Source: Candidatus Poribacteria bacterium
GTDB taxonomy: Bacteria; Poribacteria; WGA-4E; PCPOR2b
Assembly: GCA_028819845.1 (NCBI GenBank)
Contig: JAPPKS010000017.1
Span: 139,710-184,511, forward strand
Length of the DNA stretch: 44,802 nucleotides
Reading direction: 5' to 3'
Shown: piece by piece, positions 1 to 8,639 of the stretch
How positions within the stretch are numbered: position 1 is the stretch's first letter
Layout: each line of letters starts with the position of its first letter
Translations under genes and position numbers: made by a program
Notes under the pieces: model-generated
The model's input: the letters and a program-made list of their open reading frames with translations, nothing else
The model's database searches: none
Told to the model about the DNA's origin: nothing

Positions 1-337
1 CGGTTTCTTGAGAGGAAACATACCCCGTCATTTCAGATTTCACAGCGAACACAGTGACATAACACGCAAATACTGAAAGCATGTCAGGATTTACATCCAG
101 ACTTTTTATCCACAATCCAAAGTCAATTTAACAAATGGAGTCTATCTATTTTGTGGGAGAGGCTTCCTAGCCTCGATTTTCAATCAGTCGGTTTCTTGAG
201 AGGAAACATACCCCGTCATTTCAGATTTCACAGCGAACACAGTAACACAGCGCGGAAATACTGAAAGCATGTCAGGATTAACATCCAGATTTTTTATCCA
301 CAATCCAAAATCAATTTAAAAAATGGAGTCTATCTAT
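1..337. repeat. Direct duplication (149 bp x 2) upstream of PhyH gene
   Basis: Bases 1-149 and 189-337 are near-identical copies in the same orientation, 188 bases apart, both starting CGGTTTCTTGAGAGG and ending TCTATCTAT. The second copy runs straight into the start codon at 339, so the duplicated unit carries the ribosome-binding region (GGAG) and probably the promoter of the PhyH gene. The 39-base spacer (150-188) holds a dispersed palindrome of the GTGGGAGNGGCTTCC type. The first copy now leads nowhere, which suggests a duplication that was split by, or mediated by, the palindrome. Confidence 0.85.
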
Positions 338-338
338 A

Positions 339-1130
339 ATGAAACGAACCTTTGATTGCGAACCAACAATGACAGACACCCAGGTGTACAACTTCTGCCA
401 AAAAGGGTTTCTAATGCTGGAGGCAGTTGTGCCCGATGAGATAAACCGCAAAACAGTCGATTATCTTGCCGACATTCAGCCTGATGACGCAGATGGCATT
501 CTTAAGGAGAATTGGTTTGTAGACAATGTGATTCTCAATCCCCAAGCGGCGGGAATCATCCGGACGTTATTGGGTCGAAATTTCCAACTGCCCATTTTCA
601 TGAGCAACCATCGCGCGAATTGCCCTGCACCGCCGCAGCATTGGCACCGTGATGGCGGCTCGATTTACGGTCCTAAAATAGACGCGCTACAGGTTTTTTA
701 TTATCCGCACGATACCCCTGTTGAAATGGGGCCGACCGACGTGGTGCCCGGTTCGCATTACTTCTTCGCACTGCAGAGTTACATGGCGCACTACACGGGG
801 ATTCGCGGAGTCATTTCAACCGCGGCGCCCGCAGGGTCTATCTTCGTTACCATCTATCAATTGTGGCACCGAAAGGGAGCATCCACTGCAACCGGCGTTC
901 GCAATATGTTGAAATACTGGTACGTACGTACCGTGCCGCCGGAGCGCGACTGGATTGTCGAACCGGATTTCAACATGGACGACCTCTATAATATGCGGTC
1001 AGGCCATTTCCCATACGGACGGGAGGCGCACCGGTCTTTCAATGATACCGCCGAAGTATTCTTATGGCTGTCCGGCAAGCATGATGATTACCGCGGCGCC
1101 GACAGCAGCTTGCCCATTTATCTAGCCTAA
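339..1130 (+). CDS. Phytanoyl-CoA dioxygenase (PhyH) family protein
   Basis: 263 aa. This is a predicted cytosolic Fe(II)/2-oxoglutarate-dependent oxygenase of the PhyH family. The HxD iron motif is visible at His103-x-Asp105 (HWHRDGG), a PGSH turn at 137-140, and a distal His177 followed by Arg residues (LWHRKG ... GVRNM) that would complete the facial triad and bind 2-oxoglutarate. The ATG at 339 is preceded by GGAG at a spacing of about 10; a second in-frame ATG at 369 has no ribosome-binding site. It stands alone on the plus strand with a duplicated leader. It differs clearly from the other PhyH proteins in the window, so it is not a recent local copy. The substrate is unknown; many PhyH-family proteins act on secondary metabolites rather than phytanoyl-CoA. 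Confidence 0.88.
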   Translation: MKRTFDCEPTMTDTQVYNFCQKGFLMLEAVVPDEINRKTVDYLADIQPDDADGILKENWFVDNVILNPQAAGIIRTLLGRNFQLPIFMSNHRANCPAPPQHWHRDGGSIYGPKIDALQVFYYPHDTPVEMGPTDVVPGSHYFFALQSYMAHYTGIRGVISTAAPAGSIFVTIYQLWHRKGASTATGVRNMLKYWYVRTVPPERDWIVEPDFNMDDLYNMRSGHFPYGREAHRSFNDTAEVFLWLSGKHDDYRGADSSLPIYLA

Positions 1131-1227
1131 TTGAAATGCGTACCAAGTTAAACTAACGCAGTTAAGGGAGCGATTTGCGTCCACAACTTTTACTCTGTTT
1201 CGGCGGAACCAAATGACTTCTATGCAC

Positions 1228-1259
1228 AAAAAAAGCCCGAGGTGCGATTCCTCAGGCTT
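1228..1259 (-). terminator. Rho-independent terminator of the 1.3-3.6 kb operon
   Basis: On the minus strand a 10-bp stem (AAGCCTGAGG with CCTCGGGCTT, one G-T pair) with a 7-base loop is followed by a run of seven T. It lies 22 bases beyond the stop codon at 1282 and closes the three-gene minus-strand operon. Confidence 0.85.
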
Positions 1260-1281
1260 CATTGGCCTTCATTAGGGTAAA

Positions 1282-2379
1282 TTAATCTGGTGGCGATGCA
1301 TACTTTCCAGATTCTTCTTCAGTCTCCCTGTCATTCCCCGCAACCCTACCTCGCTTGAGGATTTCTTCCGGGTTATCGGGCTCTTCGCGCACTTGCGGTC
1401 GAATTTGCCGTTCTACCGTTTCAGCGTTTTCCCTCTCCTGACGGTATTCTTCGTCTTCAAGTTCCAATTTACGCATTAACGAACGCAATCGCTGTTCTCT
1501 ATCCGCCCGCGTTGACTGGTCAGACGACTCCGCGTCTACTTCATCGTGCGGGTAATTCTCGGCGAAGTCATCGGTTTGATCGGGATAGGTCACCATGTCG
1601 GCAATCCCTTCGTCGTTCATCGCGTCAACGACAGCAGTGTTAGCCCCTTTCGTAGGATCACCCACCTTTTCCAATTCGGCAAAAATGTCCTCAAGCTGAG
1701 TCGGGTCGACACCTTGTTCTAATAGGTACTCCCGCCAATCACCAGATGCAATGTACTCCCGAATCGGATCGCCCTGCGGGCTGAGTTCTATAACTCTTAC
1801 GCCCGCGGGGATTGGCGCATCATCGGATATCCCTGCCGTACCGAAAGCGGTTTGCCCTATCCAATGCTCCTGTCCCTGTTCATTTACACGCTTGATGGGT
1901 GTAAGGTAGACTGTGTTTGGGTATAGCGGGAAATACTTGCCGCCTCCCCGGTCAACAACGCCAATCGTTGATGAATCTTTGTCATAAAACTCAAGAAAGC
2001 GTTTTACAAGTGCTACGTCCTCTTCTAATGTTCTCTGCGGAGGTTGCGGCACAAGCGTCCCATCCGGAAACCAAATCGGAACCTCCGGGTTAGAGGAAGA
2101 ATCGACCGTCGGGTTTCCGCCTGACATTGGTCGATTAGCGCGTTTCTGGTCTGCAACACCGTTACCAGAGGTGGAACCGCCTCCCTTCGTTCGACCGTCG
2201 GCTTTTGGCATGGACAAAGTAGCCTCGCTGGTTGTGAAATTGTCCTTAAAAGACTCCCTCGACCCGGTGTCGCTTAGATTGGAAAGGGAACCTTGCTTGA
2301 GTATCACGATAGCAACGCCTAAAGCCACGACAATGGCAACGGCGCATAAACAGAGCAATGTTCTAAGGATTTCATTCAT
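1282..2379 (-). CDS. Membrane-anchored protein of unknown function, acidic C-terminus
   Basis: 365 aa, not recognised. Residues 3-27 form a single hydrophobic N-terminal segment (LLCLCAVAIVVALGVAIVIL), likely a signal anchor, so the rest should lie outside the membrane. Residues about 40-95 are low-complexity Gly/Ser/Asn. The middle (about 100-250) looks folded, with YFPLYPNTVYLTP and WIGQTAFGTAGISDD. The last 100 residues are strongly charged and probably helical. The ATG has AAGGAA five bases upstream. It is the last gene of a minus-strand trio, 12 bases after the preceding stop, and is followed by a strong terminator. All three proteins carry an N-terminal membrane or export signal, suggesting a shared cell-envelope role. 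Confidence 0.75.
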   Translation of the reverse strand: MNEILRTLLCLCAVAIVVALGVAIVILKQGSLSNLSDTGSRESFKDNFTTSEATLSMPKADGRTKGGGSTSGNGVADQKRANRPMSGGNPTVDSSSNPEVPIWFPDGTLVPQPPQRTLEEDVALVKRFLEFYDKDSSTIGVVDRGGGKYFPLYPNTVYLTPIKRVNEQGQEHWIGQTAFGTAGISDDAPIPAGVRVIELSPQGDPIREYIASGDWREYLLEQGVDPTQLEDIFAELEKVGDPTKGANTAVVDAMNDEGIADMVTYPDQTDDFAENYPHDEVDAESSDQSTRADREQRLRSLMRKLELEDEEYRQERENAETVERQIRPQVREEPDNPEEILKRGRVAGNDRETEEESGKYASPPD

Positions 2380-2391
2380 CAGTTTTCCTTT

Positions 2392-2892
2392 TCATTGCCC
2401 TGTGCATGAGGACGCGACGGAGTAGCCTTCCTCACCAGGGTTGCCTTCCCTTACATAACCGTATGTATAAGCGGTTTCAGTCGCATACGCTCGAATTGTC
2501 GCAGAAACCTTGAAATTAGCGAGATCGCTGAGGTCATTTGGGGAATTAGTGGAAGAAATATAAAAATTGAATGTTTTTTCACGGGGGCCATCATCAGACA
2601 GAGGCGGATCTGCCACTTCCCGATCATATCCTGCGCTTGCATAAGCGCGACCCCCGCCGATATGAACGTGTATCTGGTGGTCGAAAAGCCATACCCGAAG
2701 GTGTTCGGCGTAACCATGAGTTTTTAACTTAACATCTGTTGATCCAAAGTAATACCACGGAGTCCAAATACTAGAATTGCACCCCTTGTCTACAGAAATC
2801 GCGTACGAGGCAACTGTAAAAAACACAAACACCGTAGTCAGAGAAAAAATTGCTATCACTAAAGCGCGGATTGAGTTTTTATGCATGCGCAT
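2392..2892 (-). CDS. Secreted protein of unknown function
   Basis: 166 aa, not recognised. A basic start and a hydrophobic stretch (residues 9-31, RALVIAIFSLTTVFVFFTVA) make a signal peptide or anchor. The mature part is short, beta-rich and carries one Cys near each end (GCNSS and SSCTGQ), which could form a disulfide. ATG at 2892 has GGAG eight bases upstream; an alternative ATG lies two codons in. It is the middle gene of the trio, with 70 bases after the gene before it and 12 before the gene after it. Confidence 0.7.
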   Translation of the reverse strand: MRMHKNSIRALVIAIFSLTTVFVFFTVASYAISVDKGCNSSIWTPWYYFGSTDVKLKTHGYAEHLRVWLFDHQIHVHIGGGRAYASAGYDREVADPPLSDDGPREKTFNFYISSTNSPNDLSDLANFKVSATIRAYATETAYTYGYVREGNPGEEGYSVASSCTGQ

Positions 2893-2962
2893 TTATCGGT
2901 CTCCTTATCGAATTATTATTTGATATGTTAGGTGAACTAGGTTACCCCTGTCTCAGCTAAGG

Positions 2963-3631
2963 CTAGTTGTGATGATGTTCATGCTGAAGCGCGTGTAATT
3001 CTTCCTCGCTCAACCCCAGCAGGTAAGGTGGGAAAAGTAGGAAATATTGATTGCTATGCATGTAACGGTCAATTTTCAACTTCAACTCAGTGTTTTCACG
3101 AAGCAACTGGATGTGAAGTTCCTTGGTACGTCTCCGCGTTACGATGTCGTCCGAGGTTTTCTCGGCAAATTTGGCGAGTTCCCTCATTCGCGCATCCATC
3201 GGAACGCCTTCTTGCTTCAATTGCTGGTTTCGGTCGGCAACCCGCACCAGTAGTTCCTGAAGGCCTTTGACAGTTGCCTCGACCGCAGGCACATCCGGGA
3301 ATTGTTTAAGATAATCATCGCCCCACGCTTTCAGGTGCCGCCTCGTCTGCTCCAGGTCCGCCGTGACTCGATCGGCTTCGCCGCTGAGCACGGATGAATC
3401 TGCGGAAGCGTCGTCACTGCTGCGGCGGCTCGGAAAACTCGGCGCCGATACCCTGCCTCCATCGTCTCTGGCACCTATGGAATCTTTCTCTATCGTGGGC
3501 GGTGTCGGGCGTTTTGACGTATCACCCGGTAAATCTCGATAAATCCAGCGTCCTCCGAAATACGCACCGCCCGCAATGAGCAGAGCGGCAACGATTGACC
3601 CAATTAGCAGTTTGTCGAACCGGATTTTCAT
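2963..3631 (-). CDS. Membrane-anchored coiled-coil protein of unknown function
   Basis: 222 aa, not recognised. The start is set at the ATG ending at 3631, because an SD sequence (GGAGGTG) sits immediately upstream; a longer frame starting with GTG at 3640 would begin inside that SD. Residues 8-28 are a transmembrane segment (LLIGSIVAALLIAGGAYFGG). A Ser/Asp-rich linker (about 35-80) leads into a heptad-like helical region (about 85-190) predicted to form coiled coils. The C-terminus ends in a His-rich tail, LQHEHHHN, which could bind metal. First gene of the minus-strand trio. Confidence 0.72.
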   Translation of the reverse strand: MKIRFDKLLIGSIVAALLIAGGAYFGGRWIYRDLPGDTSKRPTPPTIEKDSIGARDDGGRVSAPSFPSRRSSDDASADSSVLSGEADRVTADLEQTRRHLKAWGDDYLKQFPDVPAVEATVKGLQELLVRVADRNQQLKQEGVPMDARMRELAKFAEKTSDDIVTRRRTKELHIQLLRENTELKLKIDRYMHSNQYFLLFPPYLLGLSEEELHALQHEHHHN

Positions 3632-3746
3632 GAAAAACACCTCCGCACATAAATTTTAACGCTAATTGTCAAATTTTTGCAATTCACCCTAGTCAGAAAC
3701 CCAAGTACATGTTATGCTGCTCCAGACGGCATCGATTCTCAAACCT

Positions 3747-4670
3747 CTACTTCGTCGCTTCTAGTTCCGCCCGCCGTTCCTCGACGGCTTTGCACATACG
3801 CAAATGAAAGCGTTGCGGCGGCGCCTCGTAACCCTTCCACGCATAGGGATCGATTCCCGCAACCGGTACGATACAGCGCCGATCTGCATTCGCGGGGTGT
3901 TCACCATCTCGCAAACCCCACGGAAGCAGCGACCACGCATTGCAATAGTGATTCACCAGAACGCGCCGAAAGTCGTCGCCGCGGTTCTTTCGAGAACGGT
4001 GTAACAGATAACCGTTGAAGAATACGACTGTTCCTGTCTGCACCTCGACCGGAATTTCGCCGGAATCATCGAAACCGAAACTCTCTTGGGAAAAATCGAA
4101 CTCGTCGGGGCGGTTGTGGTTCCGCTGCGGGTATAGGTAACCCGTGCGGTGCGAGCCGGGAAGCACCCACAAGCATCCGTTTTCGACGGTCGCATCATCC
4201 ATGGCAATCCATGCGCCAATCAAGGAGCGGTCGCGCGTCGGAATGTAAATCTCGTCCTGATGCCACGCCTGTCCTTGAAACCCCGCCGGTTTGACGAATA
4301 GCATCGACTGCATGCACTTCACGCTGCCGTCCCAATACGGCAGATGCGCCGCCGCAAGTTGGCTTAACGCGCCGCAAATCCTCGGATGCTTCACGTACCT
4401 CTGCATCACGGGACTAACAAAGTGCGGCTGATGGATACAAAGGATGTATTGCAACGCCTCCTCATCGCTGAGTCCAGCCGGTAAGGATTCTGAACCTTCG
4501 TTTGGATAATCGCCGCGAGCTAATTTGGCGGCATCGCGGCGCAACTCCTCGATTTCGTCAGGGCAAACCAGCTCCGGTACGGCGAGATAACCCATCTCAA
4601 CGAAGGAATTGACCATCCGCTCGGCAAGAACCTTCGGGACATCAATTTTCGATTCGAGTTCCGGCGCCAT
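3747..4670 (-). CDS. Phytanoyl-CoA dioxygenase (PhyH) family protein
   Basis: 307 aa, the full length typical of bacterial PhyH proteins. The HxD iron motif is His137-x-Asp139 (AWHQDEIYIP), with ENGCLWVLPGSH at about 163-174 and the distal His224 (LLHRSRKNR), followed by Arg residues near 235 that suit 2-oxoglutarate binding. It is the last of three tandem PhyH genes on the minus strand, 42 bases after the stop of its upstream neighbour. The three are divergent from one another, arguing for different substrates rather than dosage. Predicted soluble Fe(II)/2-oxoglutarate oxygenase; substrate unknown. Confidence 0.9.
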   Translation of the reverse strand: MAPELESKIDVPKVLAERMVNSFVEMGYLAVPELVCPDEIEELRRDAAKLARGDYPNEGSESLPAGLSDEEALQYILCIHQPHFVSPVMQRYVKHPRICGALSQLAAAHLPYWDGSVKCMQSMLFVKPAGFQGQAWHQDEIYIPTRDRSLIGAWIAMDDATVENGCLWVLPGSHRTGYLYPQRNHNRPDEFDFSQESFGFDDSGEIPVEVQTGTVVFFNGYLLHRSRKNRGDDFRRVLVNHYCNAWSLLPWGLRDGEHPANADRRCIVPVAGIDPYAWKGYEAPPQRFHLRMCKAVEERRAELEATK

Positions 4671-4712
4671 ATCGCCCCCTTTTCGTCGCGTTAGAACCCT
4701 GTGTTTACCCGG

Positions 4713-5474
4713 TCACGGCGCGCACCGTTTCCCATCCACTATCAACGGCTCCGCGTTTCCCCACAGTTTCGCGCCGTCCGCAGTAAGAATCGGCTCGGCT
4801 GAATATTGTGCCAGATATGTGCGGCGCAATCGGCTCGTCCGATTCGGCCCGCTGCGGTGAAAGTTAATACTGGTAAATACCGCAATGCTGCCTGCCGGCG
4901 CAATTACCGGAATTCCGGGATCGTCTCCGAAATACCCGATTCGGTCATTGCTGCCTTCTTCTTGAAAATGTTTTACCCACGAGCGGATGCCGATTCGAGA
5001 AAAGGGCATGATGTATGCAGTGCCGTTTTCCTCCGTCATATCGTCCAACGCACACCAGCAGGTCAAATACGGCTTGTGGTCCGGGTAGCCAACATACCCT
5101 GAATCCTGGTGCCAGCCAAACTTCATGCCGCCGTCGGCACCTTTCACGACATACTGTTCCCAGAAAAGGTATGCCGTATCCCCGAGCGTCGCACGGCAGA
5201 CTTCCGCCATCAAATCGCTGAAAAGGAATGTACGTAGCTTCGGCTGCTGTCTAAAGCAGTTGGCGACAAAATAGCGTTTGTTCCGGTGGTTGAGGCCCAG
5301 GCTGTCCGTGTTTTGCTTATCCATTTCGGCGTTCGCCTGATCAATGAACGTCTGGCATTCGCCCCGAAGCAATTCCAGAAAATGAGTCGGGATAACGCTA
5401 TTTAGAATGAAATAGCCGTCTTCCTCAAACTGCTGTTTTTGCGCATCGGTGATGTGTATGGAGGATGCCATCAC
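4713..5474 (-). CDS. Phytanoyl-CoA dioxygenase (PhyH) family protein
   Basis: 253 aa. The iron-binding motif is His122-x-Asp124 (GWHQDSGYVG), followed by CALDDMTEENGTAYIMPFS (about 141-159) and the distal His206 with a cluster of Arg residues (NFHRSGPNRTSRLRR). The fold matches the double-stranded beta-helix of PhyH oxygenases; it would use Fe(II), O2 and 2-oxoglutarate. Two Met codons open the frame; the first is kept. It is the middle of three tandem minus-strand PhyH genes, 155 bases from the gene upstream and 42 bases from the next. Substrate not determinable from sequence. Confidence 0.9.
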   Translation of the reverse strand: MMASSIHITDAQKQQFEEDGYFILNSVIPTHFLELLRGECQTFIDQANAEMDKQNTDSLGLNHRNKRYFVANCFRQQPKLRTFLFSDLMAEVCRATLGDTAYLFWEQYVVKGADGGMKFGWHQDSGYVGYPDHKPYLTCWCALDDMTEENGTAYIMPFSRIGIRSWVKHFQEEGSNDRIGYFGDDPGIPVIAPAGSIAVFTSINFHRSGPNRTSRLRRTYLAQYSAEPILTADGAKLWGNAEPLIVDGKRCAP

Positions 5475-5629
5475 AATCTCCAGTTAATCAGAAATACTCG
5501 TACCTTGTCCATTAGCGAAGGTGTCGCATCGCGATACTGTAGAGTATACGCGGTCAAATCGTAATCGTGCCTCGGGCGCGTTGTTTCCAACTTTCCGACG
5601 ACGCAGCTACACATTGAGGCACGCTAATC

Positions 5630-6421
5630 TCAATCCAGACTCGACGTTTCGTGAGCTTCAAGCGCCGCCAACGCTTCGGGGGTGCCAATCCGCTTCAACG
5701 CGGCAGCAGCCGTAATCCGTGTTTCCGCATATTTTGCATGCAAGCTGTTTTTCAATGTCTCAATCTGTTCGGGCACCGATTCCGTATGCCTAGGTTTGAT
5801 AGCGTTAATATGGATACACCGGCGGTAGGGTCTGTCGCTCAAAGCAGAATGGTGCGTCTTATGATTCAGAAAAATAACATCCCTCGGCTCGTTCACGAGG
5901 GCAAACCGGCCCGGCACGTCCTTTGCCTCTACCCCCAACCCGCCAATATTCTCGGCAAGCGCTTCCCGGAACTCACTGAAATGGCTGCCCGGTATAACAT
6001 TGAGGCAACCATCCTCCGGACCAAGGTGATCCAAATAGATATGCGCCCGCATCGTAAAATAAGGCGGTTCGGCAACGTTGTCGTGGTGCCAGTCGGATCC
6101 GGCGGTATGGAGAATCCCCTCACTAATAGGAAGGATAAAGTCGTCGCCAAGCAAGTTTCGGAACACATCGACGAACCGTTCATCGACCAATAACGGATAA
6201 AACACGTCAGGGTTGAGGTCGAAGAATGAGATATGCGGTGGAATACTATTATTTATCTGTTGCCTCGGCTCATTCGGCTTCGGCGGCGGTGCACCGTTGC
6301 GTCCCTTTAACATGGCTTCGTCAAAAGCCTCCGACAGCGTTTCTACCTCTTCCGGCTCAAGAAAATCTTTGAATTGGATAAACCCAAATGTCCGAAAATA
6401 GTTGACCTGTTCTTCTGTCAT
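5630..6421 (-). CDS. PhyH family dioxygenase with C-terminal HEAT-like tail
   Basis: 263 aa. His112-x-Asp114 (WHHDN), GCLNVIPGSHF (138-148) and the distal His191 with Arg200-Arg201 give a complete PhyH active site. The last 40 residues (YAETRITAAAALKRIGTPEALAAL, given here as positions 231-254) read like one HEAT-type helical hairpin, unusual for this family. The gene at 23528 encodes a close paralogue with the same tail and the same motif positions, though the two genes lie 17 kb apart. It follows an Ldh_2 dehydrogenase gene by 194 bases and precedes two other PhyH genes on the same strand. Confidence 0.9.
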   Translation of the reverse strand: MTEEQVNYFRTFGFIQFKDFLEPEEVETLSEAFDEAMLKGRNGAPPPKPNEPRQQINNSIPPHISFFDLNPDVFYPLLVDERFVDVFRNLLGDDFILPISEGILHTAGSDWHHDNVAEPPYFTMRAHIYLDHLGPEDGCLNVIPGSHFSEFREALAENIGGLGVEAKDVPGRFALVNEPRDVIFLNHKTHHSALSDRPYRRCIHINAIKPRHTESVPEQIETLKNSLHAKYAETRITAAAALKRIGTPEALAALEAHETSSLD

Positions 6422-6615
6422 GAGGTTACTCCCCTAGGGTTTTTTTAAGAATCGGCTTAGCTTGATAATGATGCCGCCTATACTACTGCGTGCTCGATTA
6501 AACCTACTGAACTAGCGCTGTGCGGCGCCATTCTTCGCTCAAATCCTTCGCATCCGTAACGCTTCAAATTTCTTCGAATGCTCCAGCTCAAGGATATAGC
6601 GCCGAGGGTGCTGTT

Positions 6616-7644
6616 CTATCCTAGAGTAGCTGTAACGCTGTATTTCTCGGCGTATTCCAGCAATTCTTGGCAAATCTTCTCAGGCAGATCAATCCCTTCG
6701 CGCAATTGTTCTGCTTCCTTGTTCCGTTCCGGGTCGCCAGGCACCATTACTTCCGAGAATCCCGGCGCCGGCGGGATAGCTCGGAAATCATTCATGAATG
6801 ACTGCACGGCCGATTGATAATCCTCAAGCGGCTGGAAAGCGCCGATGTCAATCGCTTGAAAATAGGTTCCCCCCACGTCGCCTGAATTCGGAACCACGCC
6901 GGCTAAACCGCCGAGCAGGCATGTCACCAATGAAATGGCATACCCCTTGTACCCGCCGAAGACGAGAAGCCGTCCGCCAGCGAAAAAGTCTTCGGGATCA
7001 ACACTCGGATGCCCATGCTTGTCAATGATCGACCCGGGAGGAAGTTCCGTCCCTTTAATACGTGCAATGTGGATTTTTGCACCCGCGATTGCGGTAGTGG
7101 CAAAATCCGAGACGAAATGCCTCCCATCTGCACTTGGAAAACCGAACGCAATGGGATTCGTGCCCAACGCACCTTCAGCGCCGCCAAACGGACTTGCGCC
7201 GCCTGCTGATTTCCCGCCGGTCACAAGGAGGGAGGCAAAGCCCGCTGCGGCGGCTTGCTCCGCGTATTCACCCAATCTACCGATATGATGAGAATTTGTG
7301 ATACTGACCGACCCCATGCCTGTAGTGCGCGCTTTCTCAATCGCTAGGTTCATACACCATTCGCCGGCATAGTGCCCCCAACACAGTTTAGAATCCACAA
7401 AAGCTGTGCTCGCTGTCTGTCGTACTATCTCGGGAGTGCCGTCAGGTATTAACCCCTTATCTTCTATTGATTGAATATAACCGGGAATCTGAAAGACACC
7501 GTGGGAGAGATGTCCCTTGAGGTCAGAATTGACAAGAATTCGGGCCTCTACCACCGCAATGTCTGACGGTGTCCCCACAGCCTTAAAGAGTTGTGTGCAA
7601 AAGTCCCGAAGTCTATCCGCCTGAATCCGCCGCGATGTCGCCAT
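6616..7644 (-). CDS. Malate/lactate/ureidoglycolate dehydrogenase family (Ldh_2)
   Basis: 342 aa, the normal length of the family. These are NAD(P)-dependent 2-hydroxyacid dehydrogenases unrelated to the classical malate and lactate dehydrogenases. Family features: LKGHLSHGVFQIPGYIQ (about 45-61; His in DLxGxxSHG), the SHHIGRLGEYAEQAA segment with its catalytic-region His, GTNPIAFGFP and SDFATTAIAGAKI. An ATG with AAGGGGA seven bases upstream starts it. It is first in a minus-strand series with three PhyH genes, so it may oxidise a hydroxy-acid or hydroxylated product made by those oxygenases; that pathway link is inference. An extended -10 promoter lies about 90 bases upstream. Confidence 0.88.
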   Translation of the reverse strand: MATSRRIQADRLRDFCTQLFKAVGTPSDIAVVEARILVNSDLKGHLSHGVFQIPGYIQSIEDKGLIPDGTPEIVRQTASTAFVDSKLCWGHYAGEWCMNLAIEKARTTGMGSVSITNSHHIGRLGEYAEQAAAAGFASLLVTGGKSAGGASPFGGAEGALGTNPIAFGFPSADGRHFVSDFATTAIAGAKIHIARIKGTELPPGSIIDKHGHPSVDPEDFFAGGRLLVFGGYKGYAISLVTCLLGGLAGVVPNSGDVGGTYFQAIDIGAFQPLEDYQSAVQSFMNDFRAIPPAPGFSEVMVPGDPERNKEAEQLREGIDLPEKICQELLEYAEKYSVTATLG

Positions 7645-7678
7645 CCGTTCGTCCCCTTTGAATTATATGCGCCAATTT

Positions 7679-7745
7679 CCAGCAGATTTCGCTCGGAGTA
7701 CGCTGCTGGACGATATTTTTATTATAGCATAGATTGATTCCGAGT
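7679..7745 (-). promoter_or_regulatory. Extended -10 promoter and inverted repeat before the Ldh_2/PhyH cluster
   Basis: On the minus strand TGCTATAAT (7739-7731) is an extended -10 element; no good -35 is seen. Between it and the gene lies an inverted repeat, CCAGCAG at 7679-7685 and CTGCTGG at 7703-7709, separated by 17 bases. It would sit in the 5' leader and could be an operator or an RNA hairpin. Confidence 0.45.
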
Positions 7746-8575
7746 TCTATGCCATAGTAAAACAATGTTGATTCGTACGCGGCGGTAGGTTCGTCGTCCA
7801 AACCAAGTATATCACTTTCGGTTGTTTCATTCTCTTCACCCGTAGGCGGGGCATCTTGCCCCGCACATAGTAGTAGGCACACTCCGTGTGCCGTAACCTT
7901 TGCGTGAAAACGTATTACCTCCAACTCAATTTACCCATTAACAGACCGCCATAGCTGTCTAAACATTGGGGGCAAGTAAACCCTGTGGGAGCGGCTTCCA
8001 GCCGCGATAACGTATTTCGCACACGCCGTGTGCCGTAACCTTTCTACAAACGATTTCCGCCCAACATACCATGCACACACCATACGCGCCGCAATATCCA
8101 AATAACGTCCCTTCATCTTGCTCTTGTAGGTTGGGTAGAGCGGATCCATTCAAAAACCGCACACTTAAACGAATAACACTGTCAACCTAACCATGTACAA
8201 GATCCAATAGATGTAGCGAAACCCAACGATCAACCGACTGAATAGGGAGGGCGATAGTCTTAAACGGACTTCAATCTTAAAAACCGCCCTCAATCCAATC
8301 AACTTCCGAATACTTATACACTCCCTTAATCATACCCCATCATTTAATCACAGTTCAGACAGCATCGCCAATCGCAACCCCTTCCATCCTTCCTCCCTTC
8401 CAATGACCCCACCCCCGCACAGCCAATCCCCGAATAGCGAAGGCGATAGTCTTTACATGAATTTACTTTAACCTTCCCCTGTGGGAGCGGCTTCCAGCCG
8501 CGATAACGTATTTCGCACACGCCGTGTGCCGTAACCTTACATTAGGCGTAAGTAAAATCCACTATAAATACATAA
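7745..8575. repeat. Repeat-filled intergenic region (modules A, B, C, D, E)
   Basis: No convincing gene is seen. Recognisable dispersed modules are: GTAGGCGGGGCATCTTGCCC (module C) near 7850-7866, the palindrome GGCACACTCCGTGTGCC (D) near 7874-7890 with relatives near 8016 and 8514, GTGGGAGCGGCTTCCAGCCG (E) at about 7985 and 8479, a partial MITE-like unit opening GTAGGTTGGGTAGAGCGG at 8123-8228, a module B at 8229-8262 directly abutting it, and a 5'-truncated module B near 8435-8452. The same module E plus D block (about 55 bases) occurs twice, at about 7985-8042 and 8479-8538. Confidence 0.8.
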
Positions 8576-8578
8576 TAA

Positions 8579-8587
8579 TGGTATAAT
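8579..8587 (+). promoter_or_regulatory. Extended -10 promoter for the enolase-like gene
   Basis: TGGTATAAT is a consensus extended -10 (TGnTATAAT). Transcription would begin near 8594, which would leave only about seven bases before a TTG at 8601, but a normal leader before the TTG at 8640; this helps decide the start codon of the next gene. Confidence 0.55.
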
Positions 8588-8639
8588 ACTGAGGTTAACC
8601 TTGAACACCCCCACACATCCAGAAAGGCAGATTACCCGG

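Noticed and set aside
7613-7924. 103-codon minus-strand frame
   Set aside because: Its first part translates dispersed repeats (the VTAHGVC stretch comes from the GTGTGCC palindrome) and it overlaps the start of the Ldh_2 gene; no ribosome-binding site.
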